A stretch of 64,000 bases of DNA, taken from NCBI GenBank assembly GCA_963532425.1, contig CAUSKK010000001.1, positions 186,001 to 250,000 of the forward strand. Direction: 5' to 3'. The translations under genes and the position numbers were made by a program. The notes beneath the pieces are model-generated. The model did no database searches. It saw only the letters and a program-made list of their open reading frames with translations, and was not told the origin of the DNA. This DNA comes from CAUSKK01 sp963532425. Its GTDB lineage: Bacteria > Pseudomonadota > Gammaproteobacteria > Cardiobacteriales > Cardiobacteriaceae. Shown here one piece after another: positions 20,719 through 29,265 of this stretch. Position 1 is the first letter of the stretch. Every line of letters starts with the position of its first letter.

Positions 20719-21194
20719 AGCTGGATTCCGGCCAGCAGCAGCCAGGCATAGCCGGCGGCGAGCAGGTCATCGAACATAATGCCGAAGCCGGTTTCCAGGC
20801 GGCGGTCGAAGAATTTAATCGGCCAGGGCTTCCAGATGTCGAAGAGCCGGAAGCTGAGGAAGGCCAGCAGGGCCCGGAGCCAGCCGGGCTGGGCCGCAAA
20901 GTGGGGGTAATAGGCCAGCAGCAGCCAGATGGCCACCATCTCGTCCCAGACGATGCCGCCGAAATCGTGCACGCCCAAATCCCGGGAGGTGCGGCCGCAG
21001 AGGCCACAGCCGCCGATGAAGGCGACGACGAGAAAAAGGACCAGCAGCGGCGCCGGCAGCCGGGCCAGCGGGTAGTAGAGCAGCAGGCCGGCCAGGGTGC
21101 CCCAGGTGCCCGGGGCCGGCTTCAGCAGGCCGGAACCGAAGCCGAAGGCGAGCAGATGCACCGGATTGCGGCTCAGCTCCCTCAGGGTTTTCAT
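20709..21194 (-). CDS. pgpA: Phosphatidylglycerophosphatase A
   Basis: PgpA dephosphorylates phosphatidylglycerol phosphate to phosphatidylglycerol in the inner membrane. The 161-residue protein carries the family segments GFGSGLLKPAPGTWGTLAGL and HDFGGIVWDEMVAIW plus several hydrophobic helices. The ATG at 21194 overlaps the pyrD TGA as ATGA and has AAGGAG nine to ten bases upstream. A GTG three codons earlier would sit on that ribosome site, so I rejected it. Confidence 0.93.
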   Translation of the reverse strand: MKTLRELSRNPVHLLAFGFGSGLLKPAPGTWGTLAGLLLYYPLARLPAPLLVLFLVVAFIGGCGLCGRTSRDLGVHDFGGIVWDEMVAIWLLLAYYPHFAAQPGWLRALLAFLSFRLFDIWKPWPIKFFDRRLETGFGIMFDDLLAAGYAWLLLAGIQLWF

Positions 21195-22189
21195 GCCAGA
21201 CACTCCTTCAGCAGCCCCGGCCCCTCGTAAATCAGGCCGGTGAACAGCTGCACCAAATCGGCGCCGGCCTCCAGCTTGGCCTCGTAGTCGGCGCGGCTGA
21301 GCACGCCGCCGGCGGCAATCAGGGCCACGGTGGGCAGGGCGTGGCGCACCTTGCGCAGCAGCCGGGTGGACGGTTCCAGTAGCGGCGCTCCGGAGAGGCC
21401 GCCGGCCTCGTCGGCGTGGGGGTGGCCGGCCACGGCGCGGCGCTCCAGGGTGGTATTGCTGACGATGACCCCGTCCACCTGGGCCTCGCGCAGGGCATCG
21501 AGCAGGGCGGCCAGGGCCTCTTCCTCCTGGTCGGGGGCAATCTTCACCACCAGCGGCGTGTATTTGCCACTGAGCTGCTGCTGGTGGCGCTGGCCCTGTT
21601 TCAGGCCGGCCAGCAGGGCCCGCAGCGCTTCGCCCCGCTGCAAATCGCGCAGGCCGACGGTGTTCGGCGAGGAAATGTTGATGGCCAGATAGTCGGCGAC
21701 GCCATAGGCCCGTTCGAGGCCATAGAGGTAGTCGTTTAGAGCCTCCTCGTTGGGCGTGTCCTTGTTCTTGCCGAGATTGATGCCGACGATGACATCGCCC
21801 CGGCCGAAGCGCTTCACCCGGTTTACCAGCGCGGCGACGCCGGCGTTATTAAAGCCCATGCGGTTAATCAGGGCCCGGTGCTCGGGCAGGCGAAACAGGC
21901 GCGGCGCCGGATTGCCGGGCTGGGGAAAGGGGGTTACGGTGCCCAGCTCCAGATGGCCGAAGCCGAGCCGGGCCCAGGCGCCCAGGGCCTGGCCGTCCTT
22001 GTCGAGGCCGGCGGCGAGGCCGAGGCGATTTTTGAAGTGCAGGCCCATGAGGGGAAGCGCTTCGTCCGGGCCGTCATAGTGGGGCAGCAGCACGCTGGGC
22101 AGCCAGTGGAGGGCGGTCAGGGCGAGATGGTGCGCCGTCTCCGGGCTGAGCCGGAAGAGCAGCGGTCGCAAAGTCTTGTAGAGATTCAT
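21191..22189 (-). CDS. pyrD: Dihydroorotate dehydrogenase (quinone), class 2
   Basis: PyrD oxidises dihydroorotate to orotate in pyrimidine synthesis and passes electrons to membrane quinone. The 332-residue protein has the class 2 N-terminal amphipathic segment (YKTLRPLLFRLSPETAH). It then shows FMN-barrel motifs GLAAGLDKDGQ, RMGFNNAG, INISSPNTVGLR with the catalytic Ser, VVKIAPDQEEE, SNTTLERR, GGLSGAPL and a final LVQLFTGLIYEGP. The length matches E. coli (336). Two palindrome copies lie inside the gene (about 21807 and 22053). The stop overlaps pgpA. Confidence 0.96.
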   Translation of the reverse strand: MNLYKTLRPLLFRLSPETAHHLALTALHWLPSVLLPHYDGPDEALPLMGLHFKNRLGLAAGLDKDGQALGAWARLGFGHLELGTVTPFPQPGNPAPRLFRLPEHRALINRMGFNNAGVAALVNRVKRFGRGDVIVGINLGKNKDTPNEEALNDYLYGLERAYGVADYLAINISSPNTVGLRDLQRGEALRALLAGLKQGQRHQQQLSGKYTPLVVKIAPDQEEEALAALLDALREAQVDGVIVSNTTLERRAVAGHPHADEAGGLSGAPLLEPSTRLLRKVRHALPTVALIAAGGVLSRADYEAKLEAGADLVQLFTGLIYEGPGLLKECLA

Positions 22190-22250
22190 GTGGATTTCCC
22201 GGAAAGGCTGGATTGACAGGCGCCACTATAGCGCATTGCCGGGCCCGGAC

Positions 22251-22811
22251 TCAGGGGCCGTAGTAGTCCGGGGCGAGCAGGGCGAAAAGCTCCCCGTCCT
22301 CGTAGCAGCCGGCCCGGTAGTAGGCCGCCCGGCGGACGCCCTCCCGCTGGAAGCCGAGGCGCTGGAGCAGTTCGGTGCTGGGGTTGGCGGCCGGCGGCCG
22401 CTGCAGTTCGAGCCGGTGCAGATTGACTTCATCGAAGGCCCGGGCCAGGGCCAGGGGAAGCGCTTCGGCCCAGAGCTCGGCCTCGTCCTGGAGCAGCTCC
22501 AGCCGGAGTTCGGCATGGCGGTGAATGGGGTCGAGGGCCACCAGACTGCACAGGCCCCGGCGGTTGTCCCAGCCCTTGCTGCCCGTCGGCGCCCCGACGA
22601 GCAGGTAGTGGCGCTGCTGCGGGTCGAAGCGGTGCTGTTCGTGCAGGGCCAGCAGGGCGTCGAGGCCGTGGTAGGGCGTGCCGTACCAGCAGCAGCCGCC
22701 GGGCGGATTTTTTAGCCGTTGGTGGAGAAAGCAGAGGTCGGCGGCTTCCAGCGGCTGGAGGTGGAGCCGGTCGGAGGACGGGGGCGGGGTGGTTTTGGAG
22801 AAGGGGAGCAT
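22251..22811 (-). CDS. GNAT-family N-acetyltransferase
   Basis: The 186-residue protein looks like the RimJ/RimL branch of GNAT enzymes, which move acetyl from acetyl-CoA to an amine. Supporting segments are LHLQPLEAADLCFLHQRL near the start and LHRLELQRPPAANPSTELL followed by LGFQREGVRRAAYYRAG and YEDGELFALLAPDYY, the usual C-terminal beta-strand order. The glycine-rich pyrophosphate loop is not a clean Q/RxxGxG/A, so catalytic competence is uncertain. The substrate is unknown. It lies 61 bp upstream of pyrD on the same strand and contains one palindrome copy (about 22458, read EALP). Confidence 0.75.
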   Translation of the reverse strand: MLPFSKTTPPPSSDRLHLQPLEAADLCFLHQRLKNPPGGCCWYGTPYHGLDALLALHEQHRFDPQQRHYLLVGAPTGSKGWDNRRGLCSLVALDPIHRHAELRLELLQDEAELWAEALPLALARAFDEVNLHRLELQRPPAANPSTELLQRLGFQREGVRRAAYYRAGCYEDGELFALLAPDYYGP

Positions 22812-22925
22812 GGGCTTTCCAATTTACTAAAGGAACGGCCATTGTGCCCGATGGGGGAGCAGGGCCAGCGCCTTTCTTTAGTTCCCCCCAACGGCGGCGA
22901 CAGCACTTCGCCCCGGTATTCCCGC

Positions 22926-22931
22926 TACAAT
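22926..22931 (+). promoter_or_regulatory. -10 element upstream of the L,D-transpeptidase operon
   Basis: TACAAT lies 33 bp before the ATG at 22964 in the divergent gap. The -35 region is weak, so this is tentative. Confidence 0.4.
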
Positions 22932-22963
22932 AGGCCCCCTTCTTTCTTAACTACGATAAATCT

Positions 22964-23869
22964 ATGAAAAAACTCGTTTTAATGCTGGGCGTGCTGCTGG
23001 CCGGCGCCGCCCGGGCCGAAGAATATCCCCTGCCGCCGCCGGGGGTGAACGTGGTGGGCAAGGTGCAAATCATCACCGCCAAAAAGGGCGATACCTTCGC
23101 CGACATCGGCCGCGAATACGGCATCGGCTATGACGCCCTCGCCAACGCCAACAAGGGCCTCGACGGCCTCTATCTGAAGGAGGGCGACCAGGTCATTCTG
23201 CCCACCCGCTTTATCCTGCCCGACGCGCCGCGCACCGGCATCGTCATCAACCTGCCGGAAATGCGCCTCTACTACTATCCGCCCGACAAGCCGGTGGTGG
23301 ACGTCTACGCCATCGGCATCGGCCGCGAGGGCTGGGGCACGCCCGAGGGCATCATGCGCATCACCGAGAAGAAGGCCAATCCCACCTGGACGCCGCCGGC
23401 CTCGGTGCGCAAGGAACACGCCGAAGCCGGCGACCCGCTGCCGGCCATCGTTCCGGCCGGGCCCGATAACCCGCTGGGCCTGTTCGCCATGCGCCTTTCC
23501 AATCCCAGCTATCTGATTCACGGCACCAACAAGCCCGACGGCGTCGGCATGCGCGTGTCCCACGGCTGCATTCGCATGTATCCCGAGGGCATCGAGTCCC
23601 TGTTCCACAAGGTCGGCACCAACACCCAGGTGAATATCCTCAACCAGCCCATGAAAATCGGCTGGTATGGCGACGACCTCTTTTTAGAATTCCATTCGCC
23701 GCTGGGGGAATACGCCCTGCCGCTGGAACAGAACATCGCCAACGCCCGCAGCGTGGTGGAAGGGGCCACCCTGGCCCGCAATGTAGCCGTAGCCGAGGCC
23801 GACATCGACGGCGTGGTTACCGAGGAAACCGGCCTGCCCACCCGCGTAGGATTCTTCGGCCGTGAGTAG
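22964..23869 (+). CDS. LysM-containing L,D-transpeptidase (ErfK/YbiS type)
   Basis: This periplasmic enzyme would cross-link peptidoglycan 3-3 or attach a protein to peptidoglycan. The 301-residue product has a signal peptide (cleavage near Ala18, AARA/EE) and a LysM-like domain (TAKKGDTFADIGREYGIGYD to LKEGDQVILP). The YkuD catalytic domain follows, with HGTNKPDGVGMRVSHGCIRM; Cys202 is the nucleophile. The order and length match E. coli ErfK/YcfS/YbiS (~310-330). It is the first gene of a tight rightward operon; its end overlaps the DedA gene by 8 bp. Confidence 0.92.
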   Translation: MKKLVLMLGVLLAGAARAEEYPLPPPGVNVVGKVQIITAKKGDTFADIGREYGIGYDALANANKGLDGLYLKEGDQVILPTRFILPDAPRTGIVINLPEMRLYYYPPDKPVVDVYAIGIGREGWGTPEGIMRITEKKANPTWTPPASVRKEHAEAGDPLPAIVPAGPDNPLGLFAMRLSNPSYLIHGTNKPDGVGMRVSHGCIRMYPEGIESLFHKVGTNTQVNILNQPMKIGWYGDDLFLEFHSPLGEYALPLEQNIANARSVVEGATLARNVAVAEADIDGVVTEETGLPTRVGFFGRE

Positions 23870-24593
23870 AAATAAACGGCTGCTCGGGGGCGCCGCCGCC
23901 CTGCTGGCCCTGCTGCTGGTGCTGTTCTGGCCCCAGGTTTGGAAGCTGGTGGATTTTGTCCTGCACATCGACCGCCATCTGACCGAACTGAGCGCCCAGT
24001 ACGGGCCCTGGCTCTACGCCATTCTCTTCCTGATTATCTTCTGTGAAACCGGCCTGGTGATTACGCCGATTCTGCCCGGCGATTCGCTGCTGTTCATCAC
24101 CGGCACCCTGGCCGCCACCGGCCATCTGGACATCGGCTTCATCTGCCTGCTGCTGACCGGCGCCGCCATTCTCGGCGACCTGGTGAATTTCTACATCGGC
24201 AAGTATTTCGGCGCCCGGCTGCTGGAACGGAAGCTCATCAAGGAAAGCCACTACCAGCGCGCCTATGGTTTCTATGAAAAATACGGCGGCCGCACCATCA
24301 TTCTGGCCCGCTTCGTCCCCATCGTGCGGACGCTGGCCCCCTTTGTGGCCGGCCTCTCCCACATGGAGTACAAGCGCTTCTTCGCCTACAACATCATCGG
24401 CGCGCTGATTTGGATTGTCGGCATTACCGTGCTCGGCTACAGCTTCGGCACGCTGCCGCTGGTGCAGAAACACTTCGGCAAGGTGGTGCTGCTGATTATT
24501 GGGCTGTCGGTGCTGCCGGCGCTGATTGAAATCATTCGGGTGCGGCGGGAACGGCCGGCGGAAACAACAGCAACAGCGGAGAACGGACTATGA
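23862..24593 (+). CDS. DedA-family membrane protein (first of two)
   Basis: The 243-residue inner-membrane protein belongs to the DedA/SNARE-associated family, whose members are undecaprenyl phosphate or other lipid flippases needed for envelope integrity. Family segments are FCETGLVITPILPGDSLLF and ARFVPIVRTLAPFVAGLSHM. The GTG start at 23862 overlaps the transpeptidase gene by 8 bp, and the TGA overlaps the next ATG (ATGA), so the three genes are translationally linked. Placement after a peptidoglycan enzyme fits a role in lipid-carrier recycling, by inference. A second DedA paralogue lies at 41708-42379. Confidence 0.9.
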   Translation: MSRNKRLLGGAAALLALLLVLFWPQVWKLVDFVLHIDRHLTELSAQYGPWLYAILFLIIFCETGLVITPILPGDSLLFITGTLAATGHLDIGFICLLLTGAAILGDLVNFYIGKYFGARLLERKLIKESHYQRAYGFYEKYGGRTIILARFVPIVRTLAPFVAGLSHMEYKRFFAYNIIGALIWIVGITVLGYSFGTLPLVQKHFGKVVLLIIGLSVLPALIEIIRVRRERPAETTATAENGL

Positions 24594-25474
24594 GTGAAGC
24601 AGAAATCTTTTTGGGGTCGGAGTTTGAGCAACCCCGGGCCAGCGACGCCCTTTTCCACGTTATCCCCGTGCCCTATGAGGACAGCGTTAGCTATGGCGGC
24701 GGCACGGCGGCGGGCCCGGCGGCCATCATCGCGGCCTCCCAGCAGCTGGAAACCCGCGACCAGCTCGGCAGCGAGCCCGGCCACTGGGGCATCTACACCC
24801 AGGAGCCGGTGGACTGTCGCGGCACGCCCGAGGCCCTGATGGCCCGGTTGCGCCAGCTCAGCGGCGCGTTGGTGGAACGGGGCCAAATCCCGGTGGTGCT
24901 CGGCGGCGAACACAGCCTCAGCTATGGCACGGTCATGGGTGCCGTCGATGGCGTCGGCGGCCGGCTCGGCGTGGTGCAGATTGACGCCCACGCCGATTTG
25001 CGCCAGGACTATGAGGGTTCCATCTGGAGCCATGCCTGCGTCATGAAGCGGCTGGTGGACGAGGGCCTGCCGCTGGTGCAGCTCGGCACCCGGGCCGTGT
25101 CCAGCGAGGAACAGGCTTTGCGCGAGGCGCGGCCGGCGCAGATTCACTATGTGGACGCCCGCCAGTTCTGCAATCCGCCCCAGCATGGCTATACCCTGCC
25201 CGCCGATTTTCCCGAGCATATCTATCTCAGCGTGGACATCGACGGCCTCGACAGTGCGGTGATGCCGGCCACGGGCACGCCGGTGCCCGGCGGTCTGGGC
25301 TGGTGGCAGCTGCTGGACGTGGTCGCCGACATCGCCCGCCAGCGCCGCATCGTCGCCTTCGATGTGGTGGAATTTGCCCCCCTGGCCGGCTTTCACAGCT
25401 ATGATTTTCTCGCGGCCGATTTGGTCTATAAATTGATGGGCATCGTTGGCCGCAGCCGTTTTCCCCAATCCTAG
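24590..25474 (+). CDS. speB: Agmatinase / ureohydrolase family
   Basis: Members hydrolyse guanidino compounds to urea; the best match is agmatinase, which makes putrescine. The 294-residue protein has all the manganese-binding segments: LGGEHSLSYG (His), IDAHADLR (Asp-His-Asp) and SVDIDGLD (Asp, Asp). VMPATGTPVPGGL is the characteristic following strand. The ATG at 24590 overlaps the DedA stop. No arginine decarboxylase is in the window, so agmatine as substrate is inferred from family similarity; guanidinobutyrase or proclavaminate-like activity cannot be excluded. Confidence 0.85.
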   Translation: MSEAEIFLGSEFEQPRASDALFHVIPVPYEDSVSYGGGTAAGPAAIIAASQQLETRDQLGSEPGHWGIYTQEPVDCRGTPEALMARLRQLSGALVERGQIPVVLGGEHSLSYGTVMGAVDGVGGRLGVVQIDAHADLRQDYEGSIWSHACVMKRLVDEGLPLVQLGTRAVSSEEQALREARPAQIHYVDARQFCNPPQHGYTLPADFPEHIYLSVDIDGLDSAVMPATGTPVPGGLGWWQLLDVVADIARQRRIVAFDVVEFAPLAGFHSYDFLAADLVYKLMGIVGRSRFPQS

Positions 25475-25483
25475 GAACTACCG

Positions 25484-26452
25484 ATGAAAAAATTACTGCT
25501 TAGCTGTCTGCTCGGCTGGGGCGCCCTGGCGCTGGCCCAGGACGAGAACGCCGACAATCCACCGCCGCCGCCCGAGACCGGCACGCCCGGGGCCCTGGCC
25601 CAGGAAATCCCGCCGCCGGTGGAGGTGATGCCGCTGCCCCCCAAGGCGGACGAGGAAGTCCCGCCGCCGGAAGAGAAAGAGGTGCCCCCGCCGGAGGCCA
25701 AGGAGCCGGAGGCCAAGGAACCGGAGGCTAAAGAAAAAACGGAGGCCAAAGAAACGGAGGCCAAGGACACGCCAGCCAAGGCCGACGAGGAAACCCATCC
25801 ACTGCTGCGCGCCTTCGACGATTTCGCCCTGGATTTCAGCGACACCGACAAGCTGACCGAACTGGAATTGGAACTGCTGAAACGCCGCAATCCCGAGAAC
25901 AGCGCCGACCGCCAGCAGCTGGCCCGGGAGGTGGAAAAATTCCTGCATCTGCTGCGGCCGCTGGCGGTGAGCTCCCGCGTCCACTACCAACACTATGAGC
26001 TCTTCAACGGCCTGCTCACCAGCCTGCGCGAGGAGCCGGCCCAGAAGGCCATCATTCTGGAAGACACCCTGCGCCTGAGCCAGCAGGCCCATCGGCTTGG
26101 TGTGATTAGTGCCCAGGAGCTCGGCGATGCCTACATGAATGCCAGCTGGTTCTGGGTGCTGATGAAGGAACCGGGCTGGGCCCGGGCCGAAGCGCTCGGC
26201 AAAGAGGGTCTGACCGTGGCCCCCGACCACGGCGGCGTGGCGGTGAACCTGTTCCACGCCCTTGCCCTGCAGGGCAAGGAGAACGAGGCCCTGGCCCTGT
26301 TCTACCGCTTCCGCCACGGGGTGGTGGAAATGCCCCCCAACGACAGCCGCAGCTTCTACCTGACCCTCACCAATGATTTCGACGAACTCAAGGCCGAGGA
26401 GGTTTGGAACGACGCCATTGCCAAGACGGTGCAGAAAATCATCAACGACTAA
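25484..26452 (+). CDS. Secreted Pro/Glu-rich protein with helical C-terminal domain, unknown function
   Basis: I do not recognise the family. The 322-residue product has a signal peptide (MKKLLLSCLLGWGALALAQ, cleavage near residue 19). A long disordered region of about residues 22-105 follows, built from PPP clusters and tandem EAKEPEAKE-type units. A helical domain (about residues 108-322) resembles TPR-like repeats (AEALGKEGLTVAPDHGGVAV, FHALALQGKENEALALFYRF). The start ATG lies 9 bp after the agmatinase stop, so it is the last gene of the transpeptidase operon. The Pro/Glu/Lys spacer suggests it spans the periplasm or peptidoglycan, by inference. Confidence 0.8.
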   Translation: MKKLLLSCLLGWGALALAQDENADNPPPPPETGTPGALAQEIPPPVEVMPLPPKADEEVPPPEEKEVPPPEAKEPEAKEPEAKEKTEAKETEAKDTPAKADEETHPLLRAFDDFALDFSDTDKLTELELELLKRRNPENSADRQQLAREVEKFLHLLRPLAVSSRVHYQHYELFNGLLTSLREEPAQKAIILEDTLRLSQQAHRLGVISAQELGDAYMNASWFWVLMKEPGWARAEALGKEGLTVAPDHGGVAVNLFHALALQGKENEALALFYRFRHGVVEMPPNDSRSFYLTLTNDFDELKAEEVWNDAIAKTVQKIIND

Positions 26453-26458
26453 AGCCAG

Positions 26459-26481
26459 GCGCCCTTCGGGGCGCTTTTTTT
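26459..26481 (+). terminator. Rho-independent terminator of the transpeptidase operon
   Basis: GCGCCC-TTCG-GGGCGC followed by seven T residues, 6 bp after the stop codon. Left boundary of island C. Confidence 0.92.
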
Positions 26482-26491
26482 GGGCTCCGGC

Positions 26492-29229
26492 GAAGCGCTT
26501 CGGCCGCAGGAAGCGCTTCTAAGCTAGGGAAAGGGGGGAGCGCTTCGGCCCGAGCGCCCCGGCCCGTTCCCAACGAAGCGCTTCCCCCGTTGAGGCTTTT
26601 AAGAACGAAGCGCTTCCCTCCGGAACCTCGGATTTCCAACGAAGCGCTCCCGGCCAGGACAAGAGGAAGCGCTTCGGTTTGAAGAGCAGCAGGGGAGAAA
26701 GTACTTCCCCTTCGATAGCCAACCGAAGCGCTCCCCCTTTTTAGCTCGCCAACGATGGCCCCGGCCCTTTTCAATCTTTCCGGAATGAAGCGCTTCCCCT
26801 TGGCGCCCCAGTTATTTTTAGAGCTGGCCCCTAGGCGCGTCCTCCTTAGGTTTGCCACCCCGGCCCGGGACAGAAGCGCTTCATTCTTTAGCGTCTTCTG
26901 GAAATGAAGCGCTCCGGCCTTTCCGGTATCCCCAGAACGAAGCGCTTCGTTCCGATGGCCCAGCTATTTTCGGAACTGGCCCCAAGCGCTTCGGTTGAAG
27001 GAAGCGCTTCGGTTATTTCAATTAGCCGAGAAGAGAGCAGCTCCTCTTCGATGGCCAACCGAAGCGCTCCTCTTTTGTTGGATTGCTATCCCGACCGGCT
27101 GGCAATGAAGCGCTTCGTTTTTTAGCGTCTTCTGGGCGGGAAGCGCTTATGACTGGGATAACCAGAACGAAGCGCTTCGGTTCTTTCAAATTGCTAGGAA
27201 TGAAGCGCTTCGGTTTGAAGAGCAGTAGAGGCGAAAGCGCTTCCCCTTTTTAGCTCGCCGACGATTGCCCCGGTCCTTTTCATTCCTCCCGAAATGAAGC
27301 GCTTCCCCCCGGCGACTCCGTTATTTTCAGAGCAGCCCGGCCAAAGCGCTTCGGCCTATGCTGGCCTGTTTCCAACAAAGCGCTTTGCCCCGGCGGCTGG
27401 GATATTTTCAGAACTGGGCCCCGGCGCTTCACTCTTTCCGGCCCTCCCAGAATGAAGCGCTTCGGCTAGAAGGACAGCGGGGGAAAGAAGTGCTTTCTCT
27501 GGTTTGGAGAACGAAGCGCTTCGGTCTGTAAACCCAGTCAGTAGAAAATCCATGAATCCGCTGAAACGCTCCCCCCTTTGGCTTGCCACCCCGGCCCGGA
27601 ACGGCTGGGGGTGAAGCGCTTCCTTTGGGCTTGGAGAACGAAGCGCTTCGCCCTGGCGACCCAGCTATTTTCGGAACCAGCACCCAAGCGCTTCGGTTAA
27701 AGGAAACGCTTCCCCCTTTGGCTGGCCACCCCGACCCAGAACCGATTTATCGGCTGGGGGTGAAGCGCTTCCTTGGGCTTGGATACCGAAGCGCTTCGCT
27801 CCGGCGACCCAGCTATTTTCGGAACCAGCACCCAAGCGCTTCGGTTAAGGGAAGCGCTCCCCCCTTTGGCTTGCCACCCCGGCCCGGAACGGCTGGGGGT
27901 GAAGCGCTTCCTGCTGGGTAATTAGACCGAAGCGCTTCGCCCCGGCGACCCAGCTATTTTCGGAACCAGCACCCAAGCGCTTCGGTTAAAGGAAGCGCTC
28001 CCCCCCCTTTGGCTTGCCACCCCGGCCCGGAACCGATTTATCGGCTGGGGGTGAAGCGCTTCCCCCTTCTGGTCTTGGTAACGATTTACCCCGGCCTATT
28101 TCCAGCGAAGCGCTTCCTTTGGGCCGGGGCCAGCGGAATGAAGCGCTTCGGTTTTTAGCACCCTCTAGAAGGGAGGCGTTTCCGGCGGGCTAACCTAGGA
28201 CGAAGCGCTTCCCTTGGGAAGCTCAGTTCTTTTCAGAGCCCGGCCGAAGTGCTTCGCTCGTTGATGGCTTTTAAGCATGAAGCGCTTCCTTTTTTTTGCT
28301 TTCGGCAAAGACTAGCCCGGCCCGTTTTCAACGAAGCGCTTCGTTTTTTAGCGTCTTCTGGGAGGAAAGCGCTTCCAGCTGGGATAGCCAGAACGAAGCG
28401 CTCCCCTCTTTTGGGTTTTCACGATGATTGCCCCGGCTTTTCTCCACCGAAGCGCTTCGGTTTGAAGGCCGGCTGGAAAATTCATGGATTCAAGCACTGA
28501 ACGGAAGCGCTTCGGCTGGGAAAAGAAGCGCTCCCTCCTTTGGCAGCTAAACGAAGCGCTTCGGCTCGAAGAGCAGCAAGAAAAGGTGGCGCCTCTTCTT
28601 CAATGGCCAACCGAAGCGCTTCGCTCTGGAACCTCGGATTTCTAACGAAGCGCTTCGCCGTTTGGGATTGCCACCCCGGCCCGCGCCGGAAGCGCTTCGT
28701 TGTTTAGCGCCTCTCGTAAGAGAAGCGCTTCCCTCTTTTGGCTCGATAGGACAGCCCCAACCTGTTGGCAACAAAGCGCTTTGCCCTTTCTAGTCTTCCC
28801 AGAACGAAGCGCTTCAGCTTGAAGCCCGGTAGGGAAAGGAAGCGCTCCCCTTTGGCCGCTAAACCAAGCGCTTCGGTTTAAAGGTTCAGGTGAGGGATTG
28901 GTTCGAGCGGGGCTTGGGGGAAGCGCTTCGCTTGGAAGGGAAGCGCTCCCCCTTCGATAGCCAACCGAAGCGCTCCTCTTTTGTTGGATTGCTATCCCGA
29001 CCGGCTGGCAATGAAGCGCTTCGTTTTTTAGCGTCTTCTGGGCGGGAAGCGCTTCCGGCGGGATAACCAGAACGAAGCGCTTCGCCCCGGCGACCCAGTC
29101 GTTTTTTACGGAACTAGCCCCCAGGCGTCTCACTCTTTCCAGCCCGCCCAGAACGAAGCGCTTCGCGCGAGCGAATCGAAGCAAGGGAAGCGCTTCGGTT
29201 TGAAAGGCAGCGGCGGAAGAAGCGCTTCG
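26492..29229. repeat. Palindrome island C (about 75 copies of GAAGCGCTTC)
   Basis: This is the largest island, 2.7 kb without a gene, between convergent genes. It carries GAAGCGCTTC and variants about every 35 bp, separated by spacers that themselves recur (TTTTTAGCGTCTTCTGG, CCCAGCTATTTTC, GGCTTGCCACCCCGGCCC). Two larger duplications are visible. One is a unit of 141-148 bp present three times in tandem from 27655. The other is a segment of about 88 bp, identical at 27061-27148 and 28967-29054. No protein, RNA or transposase signature is seen. Confidence 0.95.
27655..28060. repeat. Three tandem copies of a 141-148 bp unit inside island C
   Basis: The segment GGCGACCCAGCTATTTTC followed by GGAACCAGCACCCAAGCGCT starts at 27655, 27803 and 27944. 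The copies continue through CTTTGGCTTGCCACCCCGG (TTTGGCTGGCCACCCCGA in the first) to a TCGGCTGGGGGTGAAGCGCT-like end. Each unit carries four or five palindromes, so the island has grown partly by tandem duplication of multi-palindrome blocks. Confidence 0.88.
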
Positions 29230-29236
29230 GGGGAAT

Positions 29237-29260
29237 AAAAAAGCCCCTCAATGGAGGGGC
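29237..29260 (-). terminator. Rho-independent terminator of the deoC-deoA unit
   Basis: On the minus strand GCCCCTC-CATT-GAGGGGC is followed by six T residues, 5 bp after the deoA stop. Right boundary of island C. Confidence 0.92.
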
Positions 29261-29265
29261 GGGGT

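Noticed and set aside
26492..29229. Numerous small open frames within the palindrome islands (also at 5.5-6.6, 15.9-17.4, 39.3-41.6 and 49.5-50.3 kb) coding for KRF-, EAL- and SAS-rich peptides
   Set aside because: GAAGCGCTTC has no stop in any of six frames, so repeated copies keep frames open. The frames overlap on both strands, lack ribosome sites and encode nothing but the repeat and its spacers.
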